From contig NW_026262593.1 of assembly GCF_021869535.1 (NCBI RefSeq), positions 71,264,322 through 71,328,321 on the forward strand: 64,000 nt of DNA. The letters run 5' to 3'. Under the pieces are notes generated by a model that was not told the origin of the DNA, did not search any database, and saw only the letters and a program-made list of their open reading frames with translations. This document shows positions 1 through 12,649 of the stretch, piece after piece; positions within the stretch are counted from its first letter, which is position 1; every line of letters starts with the position of its first letter. The DNA is from Mytilus californianus (Eukaryota > Mollusca > Bivalvia > Mytilida > Mytilidae). The position numbers and the translations under genes are program-made.

Positions 1-234
1 ATCGTTTTCCAATAATGTTCAATGTTCAAGTTGATAATGGAATGCATCGAAGTTAAAAATCAATAAAAGTAAAATGTCAAATGTTAAAAGCTTTTCTTGT
101 TAAACTTGAAATTTTCAAATACATTATCCTCACGATAATTATTTCAAGAATTACGATTTTGATGCTTTATGATATATATTGATTTCACATACACAAGAGT
201 ATGACATAATGTTTCCAAGTGTCTAAACACAATA

Positions 235-412
235 CAGATATACCATGGATTGTTATGATTCATGGTATACCAATTTTTCGTGGATTTCACATGTATAGGT
301 GAACATCGAATTAAAATGTTCAGAAAGTAAAAATTTTCTGTACGCTTGAATGTAGACTTTGGCAAAATCATGAAATCAATTATCCACGAAAACTGGTACC
401 CACGAAAATAAA
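235..412 (-). repeat. 'cgtggat' MITE-like repeat, copy 1
   Basis: About 180-200 bp family with ends resembling TATACCATGGATT and inner CCACGAAAA / TTTTCGTGG inverted motifs, plus a TTTGCCAAAGTCT block (here as its complement). Minus orientation relative to copy 3. Short open frames here come from the repeat. Confidence 0.6.
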
Positions 413-552
413 TTTATATGAATCCAAAGTACCATTCATTTGTATGTAAATATATAAGCACTATAATAAAATGATTTTATTAACAGTGAAACCTGTCTGA
501 CAAAAGTTATCCTTATACTGAAAACCTGTCTAAAGTGAACTCTTTTATCAAA

Positions 553-770
553 GATATACCGTGGATCTATGTATTTTCATGGGTACCAATTTGCGTGGAT
601 TGTGGAAAAAGTTGTGTATTTCTAAATATTTGATTTCGTGGATTTGCCAAAGTCTGATTACAAGCCTATAGAAAATGTTTCTTAGTTGAACATTTCAATT
701 CATGGTTTACTTGCACCCATGAAATCCACGAAATTTCATACCCCATAAATAATAAATAATCAACAGTAAA
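553..770 (+). repeat. 'cgtggat' MITE-like repeat, copy 2
   Basis: Shares TATACCGTGGATCTATG, TTTGCCAAAGTCTGAT, AAGCCTATAGAAAATGTTTC and a terminal CCACGAAATT with the copies at 235, 2551 and 13555. Confidence 0.6.
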
Positions 771-2550
771 AGGAAAACCCATTTATAATTTGACCTGTGT
801 AAACCAAAAAATATCTTCAAACTCAACAGGGTTTAATTTAGAAAGTTTTTACCGAATACATATATTTCACTGATTTTAACCTCTTTTGTGTTTACTTTTC
901 TAAATTGATGACCCACATTTGTATTAGTTTGAATCTGAATCAATTTCGATATAAGAGTAAAAAAGAAGGTCTAAGGCAGTTCCAAATTCAAGAGAGGCCA
1001 AAGCCATTTAAGAACAGTTTGTTTCTTTGGTCAGCTAGACACAAATTGTGTTTTTGACTTTAAAAGTTATTTGGTGTTTATGGCTTTTTTAAGGAAGAAA
1101 ATAGGGCTTCAATTCAATGAAATATGAATATTTGAAAGAAAAAGAAAATAAGCAAAAATTGAGAAGTTATCTCCCCTTAAAAAGAGTGTAAAACACAGCA
1201 CACATTAAATACACAGCAATAAAGAAAAATGTAAAAAACAATATCTATAAAATATGATACAGATTAATAATTAATAAACAAATATATTGGACAGAATTGA
1301 GACATTGAATCATAAATACTGGTCAGTGTACCTGTGACTTTAAAGCACTTTTAACAGTCAATATATATATATGAATTTTAATAAATAAATAAATTAATTA
1401 AAGCGTCTTGTAAAACTTATAACCTTAAAAAATAATAAAGTCTCCAGATATATAATAAATATCAACAATTTAAATGCCTGAGAAAACCAAGGCATTATTT
1501 TTTTTTAAACCTAAACTTTAATATTTGATCCTCAAAATCAATTATAACTTATTTTGAAAGCTTAAATTTAAAAAATGTAACAGTACAATTTTGTCACGAT
1601 CAAACTATTTAAAACCAAGTTGTATTTATTAACAATTTAAACATATCACGATTTGATTTTATCAGGTAAAATTAAGAAAATGAACCAAAAATAACAACAC
1701 ATTTTGACAAGAAATTTAAAAAATGACTGCTTTTTTTTATCGATATACTCAACGAAAAATCGAAAGTAGAATATATCGGTATTTACAGTCCTTCTGTCAA
1801 TTTCTTGATCTTATCTACTGAAGATAATATTTTTCAAAAAAGTCTTAACTTTACTGTAAAATTCACATAACTACTTGAAAAATATCCATTTCTGTATATT
1901 TGAGGTGATCTATAATATAGTGTTGAATTTTCACTTATTCCTTCTTCTTTTTTTCTCAAATATAAATTTTATTTAATGTGTTAAATCCAGTTAATTTTTA
2001 GACTTAAGTTTCTAAATAACAGATTGCTTCCTTAAGCAAAGATTTATTTTTTTTGTGGAAAATTTAAAAAAGATACCAATGGCACAGTAAAAAACATGAA
2101 GAACAGATTAGACTATGGCCAAAAGAAAACAGATGAAAAGACAAGAAGTCCAAAAACTAAAGATTATTGACCCATGCCTAACTTAAAAATGGAAGTTAAC
2201 TCAAATGCTCTAAAATTGTAAGCATTTCATGCTTGACCATTTCATGCTTGACCAGTGGTATTCGTATGTTTCTTCTGTTAAATAATACCCTCAAACCACT
2301 CAAAAATAAATTTAATACATGAAACAAATTATTTTTTTTTAAATATCAAAATACTACTTATGTTGAATAAGGATCAAGTTTTTAAAACTTTAAACACTTA
2401 GGTCTATTAAATATATACCAACTGTACCTAGGTGTCTGCATAATTAAATTTTTATGTCATAGGGTGAAATTCTGGAATGTTTTGAAAAATATTACCATTA
2501 AAGTATAGGTGTGACAAACAATTTGTAAATTCAAATTGTTAATTGTATCT
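771..2550. other. AT-rich intergenic, nothing recognised
   Basis: Long A/T runs and scattered short open frames with no coding signature, and no recognised repeat family. Confidence 0.5.
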
Positions 2551-2752
2551 TATATATACCTTGGGTTTATTAATTTTCGTAAGTACCTATTTTCGTGGAT
2601 ATTTTACTTCATGGTTTTGCCAAAGTCTGCATCAAAAGCCTATAGAAAATTTCTACTTTGTTGATCATTTAAATTCTTGGTTCAACTGTACCCACGAAAT
2701 CAACAAAAAAATTGGAATTCCACGAATAATGATGAATCTATGGTATATATGT
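2551..2752 (+). repeat. 'cgtggat' MITE-like repeat, copy 3
   Basis: The best-preserved copy: TATATACCTTGGGTTTATTA at one end and AATCTATGGTATATATG at the other, with imperfect inverted termini. The 73-residue open frame here belongs to the repeat. Confidence 0.6.
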
Positions 2753-4378
2753 TCTCCCAACTAATTTTACATGTATTTTGCGAACTATTAATTCAGAAAA
2801 AAGAAATGAATAAGAAATGTGACCTAAATCGATAAAAAGTCAATAAAGGTCAATCATGCATAACAAAATAAATATAGAATAAATGGACGGTTTGTTTGAC
2901 GTAATTCCTACATAATTAAGAACCTATTTAAAACGATAAAATCTTTATAAAAGACATTTATAATTTAAATTAAAATTATACATTTTAACTTGGCAAATGT
3001 CATCACATAAAGTTAGTTACACTATTGTATTTCAGTCTGAAGAACAAAGCATTAGCTTAATTAAAAACAAAGGAGAGGAGCCAAGAAGACCTTAATTTAG
3101 CCCTAAAAATCAAACTTTGTAATATTATATTGAAAAATCTTTGTTAATGATCTAAAATATGCAAATTAAGATAAACTAGACGATTCTTCTGTCCATTGTT
3201 CAGTTTTAACAACTTTGACAGATTCCAAAGTGTGATATTTTACCAGTTGTTAACAGTTGATAACCAGAACAATTCAGTCGTTATTTTCTGCTGCTCTACG
3301 ATGGCTTGGAAAAAAAGGACACTGAAAGGGATTGAGTTATTCGAGCTACCATATAACCTTTTTTTTTATACATTTGTAAAGTCTATTTCCTTTTGAAAAA
3401 TCATTGGACAAACCCTTCAACCAAAATCGTTTTCTAATCAAAAGATGTATATGGATACACAACCTGACAAACATTTTGGTGCTCCATACTTGTAGCCAAT
3501 GTTGTATAAAAAAATTAGCAAAATGTCATAATTATCATTTTAATAATAAGTGTGCACATGTGCAGTTTAAGAGTTGTTATGCATCAAAGCTGTTGATTTT
3601 GTATTTGTGGGACATTTTTTTACATATGAGCTGCGTACGATAAAAATTGACCTTATGCAAATGAATATCAATATATCAGTTAACCTATTTCAGGTTGAAA
3701 AAATATCTTCGGAAAGTCTGTAAGTGTTTAAAAATTCAGTTGCTATAAAAACCCTACAAAACAGACTAAAATTCTTCTTTTATTTCGTATTTCGTATTTG
3801 AATGTTCCAAAATCAATCAAAGTCTTATACATGTACATGTATACGTGCACTTGCATAAGGTCAATTTCTATCCAACGCAGCTCATATGTTGTTATCAAAT
3901 GATTAACTGAAGTTAAATTTCAAGGAATTTTAGGGTCAACATTGACTTTTCATGAACCTACTCCTTTTGATATGCTATGGACTGATTGGAGGACAAAAAT
4001 ACACAATGCTTGAAAATACCATTGAAAATCAATTATCAAACTGCATTTTGAGTTGAGACGAACAGAGAGAATAAAAACTAGTATTTCCCTAATTGAAAGG
4101 GTAGAGACATAGTACCGGTAATCTTGGTTGAGGCTTACAGTGGTCTACTAGTTCACAACTTATATATATAACAAATACTAAAATTGTTCAAGAGCAATGT
4201 CAAATTTTACATAATACTTCAAATAGTCTACACACTGCACAAATTATACTACTCATCTTTAAACAATGTTTGTATAATTGTCCATGAAAAGAAAACTGAA
4301 AATTTTTCAAAAGATATATGTACTACCAGTATTGTATTGCCCCCTCCCAAAAATAAACATTAGCTCCCTAACTCCTTA
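2753..4378. other. AT-rich intergenic, nothing recognised
   Basis: Two short plus-strand open frames (3196-3396, 3404-3643) lack coding composition. CAGCTCATATG/CATATGAGCTG occur about 260 bp apart (around 3625 and 3886) as a short inverted pair with CCTTATGCAA/TTGCATAAGG, suggesting a small decayed inverted-repeat element at about 3622-3893. Confidence 0.4.
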
Positions 4379-4999
4379 TTAAGGTAGATGGGGTGTCTAA
4401 ATTATAATCCATAGAATTTTTTAATAATTTGCCAAAATGTAGTTTATATCATGCTTTTTAAAATAAAACAATAAAAAGAATGGGTCACGGGGCTTATTTT
4501 CACGCTACAGGTTGTGCAAAATTGACAGATTTTGTATAGATTATGCATGGAAAACCCAATTTTATGCCATAAAACGAAAACTACACCATAGAATTTTGAG
4601 ATAAAATATGAGAAGATAGCTCTAATAGTATGCTTTCAGATAAGAAAAAGAAAAAATGGGGTCACGGGACCCGTTTTCTTGCTACATAATAAAATAGGTA
4701 AATTCCTAACACATTCTATTGTAAAAGTAACTTTATCTGAATTATCTGCCCTTACATTTGAGTTGCCTCCCCTTATGTGGCAAAGTTGGAAAAAATAGAA
4801 TCAAACAAAAGTATTCTGTTTTTCTGTAAAATACAACCATAAATATGAATAAATATGTCATTTTCTCTATTGAAATGAAAATTCTTACACATGAATTACC
4901 TACTACTCTCAAAATTTGCACCTTTTATTAAAGATCTAGACCGATTGTTTTCTTGTATTTCAAAATCCAAGATGGAGGAAGACACCCTATCTACCTTAA
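4379..4999. mobile_element. 621-bp TIR element with TTAA ends
   Basis: TTAAGGTAGATGGGGTGTCT at the left and AGACACCCTATCTACCTTAA at the right: inverted repeats of at least 20 bp with one mismatch. TTAA sits at both junctions (4379-4382, 4996-4999), as in piggyBac or Kolobok target sites. The interior is AT-rich with two GGGTCACGGG motifs (about 4484 and 4660) and has no coding trace. Confidence 0.65.
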
Positions 5000-6085
5000 A
5001 TCATTCTAAAATAATCTTTTTAAATTTTTACCAAATTTTATAAATGATTTTCTGTACTAAAAAAATATTTTGAAAGACTCTTTTCCTTTCTATTCAAAAC
5101 AATGAACAAACAATTAATTTCGGATTGTTTTTCTTTAAAAAAATTGACTTTTAAGTCTCCTTCAAACAATTTCATATAAATGTCAATGCAAAGTGGAATT
5201 CTTTTCAAAAACATTTAACTAAAATCAAATGAAAATTTTCAAGTTTACTTTTCAACAACAAAAACAAACAACTGAATTTTTAAAATTTCAAATAATTATA
5301 AATAAATAACAAAAATAAATACAATATCACAGATACAGCTATCCCATGATTCCAAGTGAGAATTATGGGATGTAAAATGGAGGGAATACTTATAACAAAG
5401 ATGTTGACATGTGAACAAATCAAGAGTTAGCTCCCTTTGAAAATGGACGGCATACTACTGGCATATTTACACATAATGGTTAAATAAAAGTTTTGTTGAA
5501 TAAAAATGATGATATCAGATCAGATCGTGAGTTTTAACTGTGTACAAAAAAAAAATGTTCATTTACAATAAAATGACATCTAAATGTGCAGGGGACACTC
5601 TCTGAAACAAATGACAAACGCTCTGTTACAAAGAAATGCCCTTTTTGTGTAAAAACACAATCAACAACTTCTAAACATTTTTGTGTACAAACACTATCAC
5701 TCAACTATGTGTGGTATGTTTATACGACATCATAAGAAAAAAAAAAACATAAATGCATTCAACATTTCAAATCTTAGCTGGCAATAAAATAGTCACCCAA
5801 AAAATTCCTGAATATCATGTAAAAATAACTCTGATGAAAATATTCTTTAACAAATTTATATATCTTTGTTCTAATTTATGAACCATGATTCTTTTCTGTT
5901 AAAGAACACCGGAAGTTTTCTTTTTTAACTAAAACAAACAAATATAAATTATCCGTAACAACACATAAAATTAACCATAATTAACAGATATTTTCTCTTG
6001 TAAAATTTGTTCAAATTTAACAACCATGATCACATGACATCTTTAACAACTTGTCCTCCATTTTGGACTAGACGTTCGTCCCTTT
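5000..6085. other. 3' flank / probable 3' UTR of gene 1
   Basis: Lies downstream of the minus-strand stop. AT-rich, with no repeat family recognised and no second gene visible. Confidence 0.35.
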
Positions 6086-6350
6086 TTATATGTTCATCAC
6101 AAGTTCCGTTAACATTTGTGAATAATTTTGTTCCACACTTAACGAAGGCAGTGTCACAGATTTGTCGCCTTCACGTAATGTCACTAATTGTAAGGAGGCT
6201 GTTCCTCCGTAGCCATTTTTATTGTCCAATGACAAATGCGGTAAATACTTGTCAGCAATCGTATCAACCAAGTAAGGATCTTCTCCAGAAACAATAGCCT
6301 TAGAGTTAGTGATGTGTACCTTAGTAGGTATTGTAACCTTCTTCTGTCTG
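6086..6350 (-). CDS. Exon 4 (terminal) of the TEAD-omega-loop protein gene
   Basis: Terminal coding exon with acceptor ttttttgtag|c after a long T tract. One base completes the split Ser codon, giving residues 258-345 and a stop at 6088-6086. The C-terminal segment begins with a basic patch (RQKK) and continues with a moderately hydrophobic region (DTIADKYLPHLSL, then TASLQLVTL) that looks like a small folded tail. It ends in a leucine-rich stretch finishing LTELVMNI. I recognise no domain. The four exons total 1,038 nt including the stop. The 3' UTR presumably extends below 6086, but I could not place a convincing polyadenylation signal. Confidence 0.75.
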
Positions 6351-6739
6351 CTACAAAAAAAAAAGAAAATACTCAAATTGATATTTTTCAAACTAAACTG
6401 ATGAACATACAAAATTAAATTAAAACCTTTTTACCTGAATCAAAGCTTAAGAAACAAAGAAAATAAATCTAAAGTTTTGACATTTCATGTATTTTAAATA
6501 CCCAAGAAGTTGCCATAGCAACCAAGAATTTTTTTGTGGGAAATGAAATATATTTTGATATATCTCAATGGTTAGAACAGTTTTACAAAGTATGAACCAA
6601 TTCTATGACATGTCATTTCAACATGTTTTGATGCCTACAGAGAATGACTCCTAATACTTTTTTTTTACAAAATGAGTGATCCATAGAGGCCCCATGATGT
6701 AGATTACTGGTCCATAGTGTACCTTAACTTAATCACATT

Positions 6740-7230
6740 CTATATGTCCCATTCCCAGAATTAAGGCCTATAGTCCAGTGGTTGTTGTTGTTTGTTTCCT
6801 GCCATATTTGTTTTCGATTTAATATTATTACTAGTTTAAACATCTGTCGGTTTTCCCTTTTGAATTCTTTCACTTTTTTTTTATTCCAGGGTATTTTAAA
6901 GCTTATCATATGCCCTTTTCAACTTTTTAGTTTGTTCTGATGTTGTGCTGTTTCACCACTGTCCCAGGTTAAGAGGAGTGTTGGGCACCCGCTAACATGT
7001 TTAACCCTGCCACATCGTGTTCCAAGTCAGGAGCCTGTAATTCAAGTTGGATTCGTTTGTTGTTTTTTGTCGTTGGCTTTATTGTTTAAATGGTTTTGCA
7101 TTTGGTCATATCAGGGCCTCTCATAGCTTGCTATGCGGTATGGGTTTTGCTCATTGTTGAAGACTGTACAGTGACCTAAAGTAGCTTACATCTATGTCAT
7201 TTGGTCTATGGTGGATATATGTCTCATTAG
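6740..7230 (-). repeat. Mussel dispersed repeat ('gccaatgagacaact' family), copy in intron 3
   Basis: Recognised by CAGTGGTTGTTGTTGTTTG, TTTCACCACTGTCCCAGGTTA, TCAGGGCCTCTCATAGCTTG and TGAAGACTGTACAGTGACC, shared with copies near 17735, 22440, 29000, 31630, 45465 and 61975. Non-coding. Confidence 0.6.
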
Positions 7231-7307
7231 TTCAATTAAATGTGACCTTCTCAAAGAATTTTTTCTTGAATAAAATGTATACACCTATAACAATAATTGT
7301 TACATAC

Positions 7308-7473
7308 CTTCCCCGTCTAATTGACCCTTGATCTTTATGACCTTCTGGTTTAACCCTATCAAACAGTTTCTTCATCCACAAGTCTGTATCTCCTGTTATT
7401 ATAAGCTTTCTCTCTTGAGCAGGTCGAGATGGTTTCTTCATCTTGTCTTCTGGGGGTGTTATTGGTCGAACAT
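7308..7473 (-). CDS. Exon 3 of the TEAD-omega-loop protein gene
   Basis: Internal exon with acceptor tttttcag|at and donor gaag|gtatgt. It enters in phase 1 and leaves in phase 2, compatible with exon 2 and exon 4. It encodes residues 203-258: a TPP motif (208-210), a basic linker, and the segment GDTDLWMKKLFDRVKP (230-245), predicted amphipathic. That segment has a DL...LF..V layout reminiscent of the LxxLF helix that YAP places just before its omega-loop. Here it lies after the loop, so the resemblance may be convergent or fortuitous. Open sequence past the donor is intron read-through. Confidence 0.75.
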
Positions 7474-7684
7474 CTGAAAAATAACCAAAGATAAAAAAAA
7501 CTACTAATGAGCTAAAAAGAAATGTCTTTTAACTATATATGAATCATCTCCATTTGGATCGAGTACTATAAAACCTAATCCTTGACTTACTGAAATGATT
7601 TACATGACATGATGTGTTGTTCCTGATCACTGTTTCACTTCTATAAAAAAAAAAACTCTATTTTTATGTCAATTTCAAACAAGA

Positions 7685-7945
7685 ATGTGTCCATAGTACA
7701 TGGATGCCCCACTCGCACTATCATTTTCTATGCTCAGTGGACCGTGAAATTGGGGTCAAAACTCTAATTTGGCATTAAAATTAGAAAGATCATATCATAG
7801 GGAACATGTGTACTAAGTTTCAAGTTGGACTTCAACTTCATCAAAAACTTTAACCTGAAGCAGGACAAACAGACGGACAGATGGACGGACGAACAAACAG
7901 ACCATAAAACATAATGCCCCTCTACTATTGTAGGTAGGGCATAAA
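7685..7945 (+). repeat. 'tgccccactcgcac' repeat, copy 1
   Basis: Contains GTGTCCATAGTACATGGATG, AAGATCATATCATAGGGAAC, a GACGGACAGATGGACGG run and ends GGTAGGGCATAAAAAT. Copies at 14795 and 18165. Confidence 0.7.
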
Positions 7946-8329
7946 AATACCAGTTCTGGCACTCTAAAATTGACATAAACATAAAATCTTGAATTTCACA
8001 AACATCTTCTAAGAAAACACCTAATTATAGGCTAATATTAAGTTCTGTTGGGCAACATGAAACATATATCTTATATTGCTGAAACTCACAATTCAATGTA
8101 TAAATAAAAAGAATGCAATCACAACCATTTCCCCCTCCACCCCCTTATATTCTAAAATCTGCTAATACACAGTGCCTTATTTCACAAAAAATCTTTGTAT
8201 GTCATGAATATTTCAGTATAACTTACAATCAATTTTTGTAAGAGTTTTTGTGAAAAGAACCCCAGATTCTCCTGTAGATAAATTAAATATTGACTGTCAC
8301 TGTCATTTTAAGTGACAGATTCAAGATAC

Positions 8330-8523
8330 TGTAAATTCAGAAATTATTGCGAGGTTTTTATTAATGCGAATAACGCGACAACTGGAGTATCGCAATAATA
8401 AGAACTCGCATTCTGATATCAAATACATATATCTGTATGTTGCTTTTCCTAATACGCAATAGTTGAACACGCATTTTTAAAAAATCGCAATAATAAATGC
8501 ACACAATAATTTCTGAATTTACA
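8330..8523 (+). mobile_element. 194-bp MITE, TIR TGTAAATTCAGAAATTATTG
   Basis: Inverted ends TGTAAATTCAGAAATTATTG and CAATAATTTCTGAATTTACA, with several ATCGCAATAATAA motifs between. A diverged minus-strand copy lies at 32393-32591. Confidence 0.65.
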
Positions 8524-9440
8524 CTATTCTAATTTACAATTTCCAATGTTTATAAAGGAACAACTTTTTTCTTATGTTTTACATTTTGAAAAAGGCAGGC
8601 TATATATTTGTACCATGTGTTGTAAGTTGCTCTGTGTTTTCGTTTGTTTGTCCATTTTTTCGAAACAGATGGCTGCTGTGGTCAATTGTACGGTCGGAAT
8701 ATTTTTTGGTGATTCATATTATCCTTCTTTTGTTGTTTATTATTAGAAAATTTTTGTAGTAGGATAAAAATAATTGTTGACCGACATTTTTCAGCTTTCT
8801 GTGGCAATCAATAATATACTTAAGAGTCTTACTTTTGCCTTTGGCAAATGTAGAATCATTATATTAATTGGACAATAAATCATTTACTTATATAAAGCCT
8901 CATTGAACTTCTAGGAAGATGATTAATTAATTAAGATCGGGGATTCATTATACTAATTACCTATTGATTTGTGCTCAAAATCAACATACGACCATTAAGT
9001 ACAATAGAAATGGAGAATAAGAATAAAAGGAAATGCTGGTTATACTTAAATATAAGACAAAATGCTGAAGATGCCAAAATGGCATAAGTTATCTAAAGGT
9101 CAATGTATGACCTTCAACTATTAACAAGTGTCTATACAAAATGTCAAGCTCTAAATTGTCCAAAGTCAACATCTGACAGGTGTTAAAAAATTTTATTAAG
9201 ATCTCAAGTCTCCCCCTTTTTTATTCTTATTTAGTGGTATATACTTGAAAGTGACAACAAGCAAAAGATACAAAACACATAATACAAAAGCTATTTAGAA
9301 GTCAATGTATGGCCTCTATCAAACCAGCAAGCAAAAGATACAAAATACAAAATATAAAAAGTATTTAGAGGTCGTTGTATGACCTTCAACAATTAACAAG
9401 TGTCTATATATATACAATATGTTCAAGCTCTCAATGATCT
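8524..9440. other. Intronic, nothing recognised apart from weak repeats
   Basis: A weakly repeated ~150-bp pattern (AAGATACAAAA / GTATGACCTTCAAC) occurs at about 9090-9440 and again near 10230-10330. Overlapping short open frames at 8546-8759 show no coding signature. Confidence 0.35.
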
Positions 9441-9519
9441 TGAGTATGTAAAACTTGTGATTGAGTTAACCAGAAAAAAATCAAAACCTGCCGTCAACGC
9501 CAAATTCTCCAAATAAATA

Positions 9520-10075
9520 GGAAATAAAGAGCTGTGCCATGAGCGCATGATACGCCTGTTGCTTTTTCAAAGAATAAAGTTCCATAACTCCTCAATGTCA
9601 TATCAGAAATTTATAAAAAACTAAAGGGAGGTTATTTTAATAGATATAAACCAGTCACCAAAGTTTCATGAAAACTACTAAAAGCACTTTTGAGTTATTG
9701 TCCGAAAATTAGAAAATTACCCCTTTTTTATGAATAAAATCCCATAACTCAGAAACGTAAAATTTAAGATTTATAAAAATCGAAAATCACCAAAGTTTCA
9801 TAAACTGCTCAAAGCATTTTTGAGTTATGGTCCGAAAACTGGAAAATCCCCCTTCTGTAAAAACCCCTTAACTTTTTTTAATGAATAAAACCCCATAACT
9901 CGGAAAAACGTAAAATCTAAAATTTATAAAAACCGAAAGGGAACTCACATCAATAGATATAAATAATTCACCAAAGTTTCATGCAAATTGGTTAAAGCAT
10001 TTATGAGTTATTGTCCGACATGTTGATGACAGACGGACGGACAACGGTATACCATAATATGTCCAGTAAACGGGC
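9520..10075 (+). repeat. Degenerate tandem repeat ending in 'gacggacggacaacgg'
   Basis: Three degenerate units of CCATAACTC ... TTTATAAAAA ... CACCAAAGTTTCATG ... GAGTTATTGTCCGA, ending GATGACAGACGGACGGACAA. Typical of tandem-core bivalve repeats. Confidence 0.5.
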
Positions 10076-10360
10076 TTATTAAAAAAATAAGATATGACAT
10101 TAAAGTAACCATTGACAAGGTCCCTGACTTGGGACAGGCACATGAACATTTAACTTTTTAAACTAGATTTATGAGATTTCATTCTTCTCCCTTTTTGATC
10201 TCATTTCATGGGGTTATACTTGAAGTTGAAAGAGGCAGCAAGCAAAATATACAAAATACAAAACACCAACAGTTATTTAGAGGTTATTTATAATTTTGTA
10301 TGACCTTTAATAGTAAACAAAAGTCTATGCAATGTCTCAAACTCTAAATCTCCTCACAAG

Positions 10361-11587
10361 AGTGCACACGCTGAAATGTCTCGCCTTCTTTACTAATCAT
10401 TGATATTATGTTGATAGTCCTAAATATAAAGCTTTATTACAACTGTCACATAAACTTAACATTAACCAAGTAAACTAAACATTGACCAATGAACCATGAA
10501 AATGAGGTCAAGGTCAGATGAACCATGCTAGGCAGGCATGTACAGCTAACAATTCTTCCATACAACAAATATAGTTGACCTATTGCTTATAGTTTAAGAA
10601 AAACAGACGAAAACACAAAAACTTAACACTGAGCAATGAACCTTGAAAATGAGGTCAAGGTCAAATAAAACCTGCGTGACTGACATATAGATCATAAAAT
10701 ATTTCCATATACCAAATATAGTTGAACTATTGCATATAGTATTAGAAAAAAAGACCAAAACTCAAAAACTTAACTTTGACCACTGAACCATGAAAATGAG
10801 GTCAAGGTAAGATGACACCTGCCAGCTAGACATGTACACCTTACAATCATTCCATACACCAAATATAGCTGACCTATTGCATGCAGTATTAGAAAGAAAG
10901 ACCAAAACTCAAAAACTTAACTTTGACCACTGAACCATGAAAATGAGGTCAAGGTCAGATGACACCTGCCAGCTAGACATGTACACCTTACAATCATTCC
11001 ATACACCAAATATAGTAGACCTATTGCATACAGTATAAGAAAAACAGACCAAAACACAAAAACTTAACTATAACCACTGAACCATGAAAATGAGGTCAAG
11101 GTCAGATGACACCTGCCAGTTGGACATGTACACCTTACAGTCCTTCCATACACCGAATATACTAGACCTATTGCTTATAGTATCTGAGATATGGACTTGA
11201 CCACGAAAACTTAACCTTGTTCACTGATCCATGAAATGAGGTCGAGGTCAAGTGAAAACTGTCTGACGGGCATGAGGACCTTGCAAGGTACGCACATACC
11301 AAATATAGTTATCCTATTACTTATAATAAGAGAGAATTTAACATTACAAAAAATCTGAACTTTTTTTTCAAGTAGTCACTGAACCATGAAAATGAGGTCA
11401 AGGACATTGGACATGTGACTGACGGAAACTTCGTAACATGAGGCATCCATATACAAAGTATGAAGCATCCAGGTCTTCCATCTTCTAAAATATAAAGCTT
11501 TTAAGAAGTTAGCTAACGCCGCCGCCGCCGCCGGATAGCTATCCCTATGTCGAGCTTTCTGCGACAAAAGTCGCAGGCTCGACAAAA
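10361..11587 (+). mobile_element. Tandem-core 'pearl'-like element, copy 1
   Basis: Starts AGTGCACACGCTGAAATGTC, contains about eight ~130-140 bp units (each with ACCATGAAAATGAGGTCAAG, CTTCCATACACCAAATATAG and GACCTATTGC), and ends in a GCCGCCGCC run followed by CTATCCCTATGTCGAGCTTT and the hairpin GCGACAAAAGTCGC. Bivalve 'pearl' elements and related non-autonomous Helentrons have this layout (established knowledge); the family assignment is inference. Short minus-strand frames are repeat-derived. Confidence 0.7.
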
Positions 11588-12649
11588 ACTGTAATAGCTG
11601 TAAATAATTTAAACAGAAACAATGAAAAATCTGCTGTCGACTTCAACACCAAATTCTTTAAATAACAAGGAAAACCCAATAAGATATGACATTAAGTAAT
11701 AATTTACAAGGTTCCTGAGCATGTGACAGGTGTTAAACTAGTGTATTTACATCTCAACCCTCCCCCTTTTAAATATCAATTAGCTGGATATATTTAATAT
11801 AGATAACAAGTCAAAGATTCAGAATTATTGAACCAAAAGTTATCTATAGGTAAAATTAAGAGAGGGAAGACGCAAATGAGCAAACAAAAATCCAATAAGA
11901 GCAGACAACAGTGGCCAAAAATAAAAATTTACAAAATGGCAAACATCAATAACTTAGGATAACATTAAAATAAACTGTTAACACAGAGATATGTCTAGCC
12001 TTTTTTTTATTTTGATAATGCAAATGTTGAAATTTAAATAGCAACTAGAACACACCTGCGAATTGCAGGCAATTAGAGCGTGGTTGAAAGTATGTAAACT
12101 GTAGTAGGATGAATTTTTGTAAAAGATTTTATGACTGGAGAATTTCAGGAAAGTTATCAAAAATCACAGGTACTGCGACAGGACAATATTTTCTAGCCTG
12201 CTCCCTTTTTTCCAAAGTTTGTTATTTTTTTTTTTTTTTCTGTTAATTTCAATTATTTTCGTGTTTTCTGTATACTATGAACATACATAATTGTTTATCA
12301 TAAATAAAGTGTATCTGCTATTTACTATCAATTCCAACTTTATCATATACACAGTGGTCACTGATATATTATATAGAGAGTCTCTATATTTTATAGTAGT
12401 CATAATGATCATAATATACATGCAGATAAACGCTAAGTACTTATGAAAAGATGACGGAAACAATATCCGGACGCCTTTATTTTTGTTTTTCTCCCAAAAT
12501 AACCTAAACTGAATAATCATTAGAATAGATGACAAATGCGACTATGCATGGTACCTATAGGACACAGAGGCATGATGATTAATTTATTGTGGAAGGAAGA
12601 GAAGCGACACACAAAATGAGGTCTTCTCATTTAATAGTATAGATACTTT
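11588..12649. other. Intronic, AT-rich; fragments of dispersed repeats
   Basis: A short segment at about 11850-11960 (AGAGGGAAGACGCAAATGAG, CAATAAGAGCAGACAACA) resembles the repeat at 16785 and 58585. Otherwise nothing recognised. Confidence 0.35.

Noticed and set aside
6007-6297. 96-residue plus-strand ORF
   Set aside because: Antisense shadow of gene 1 exon 4.
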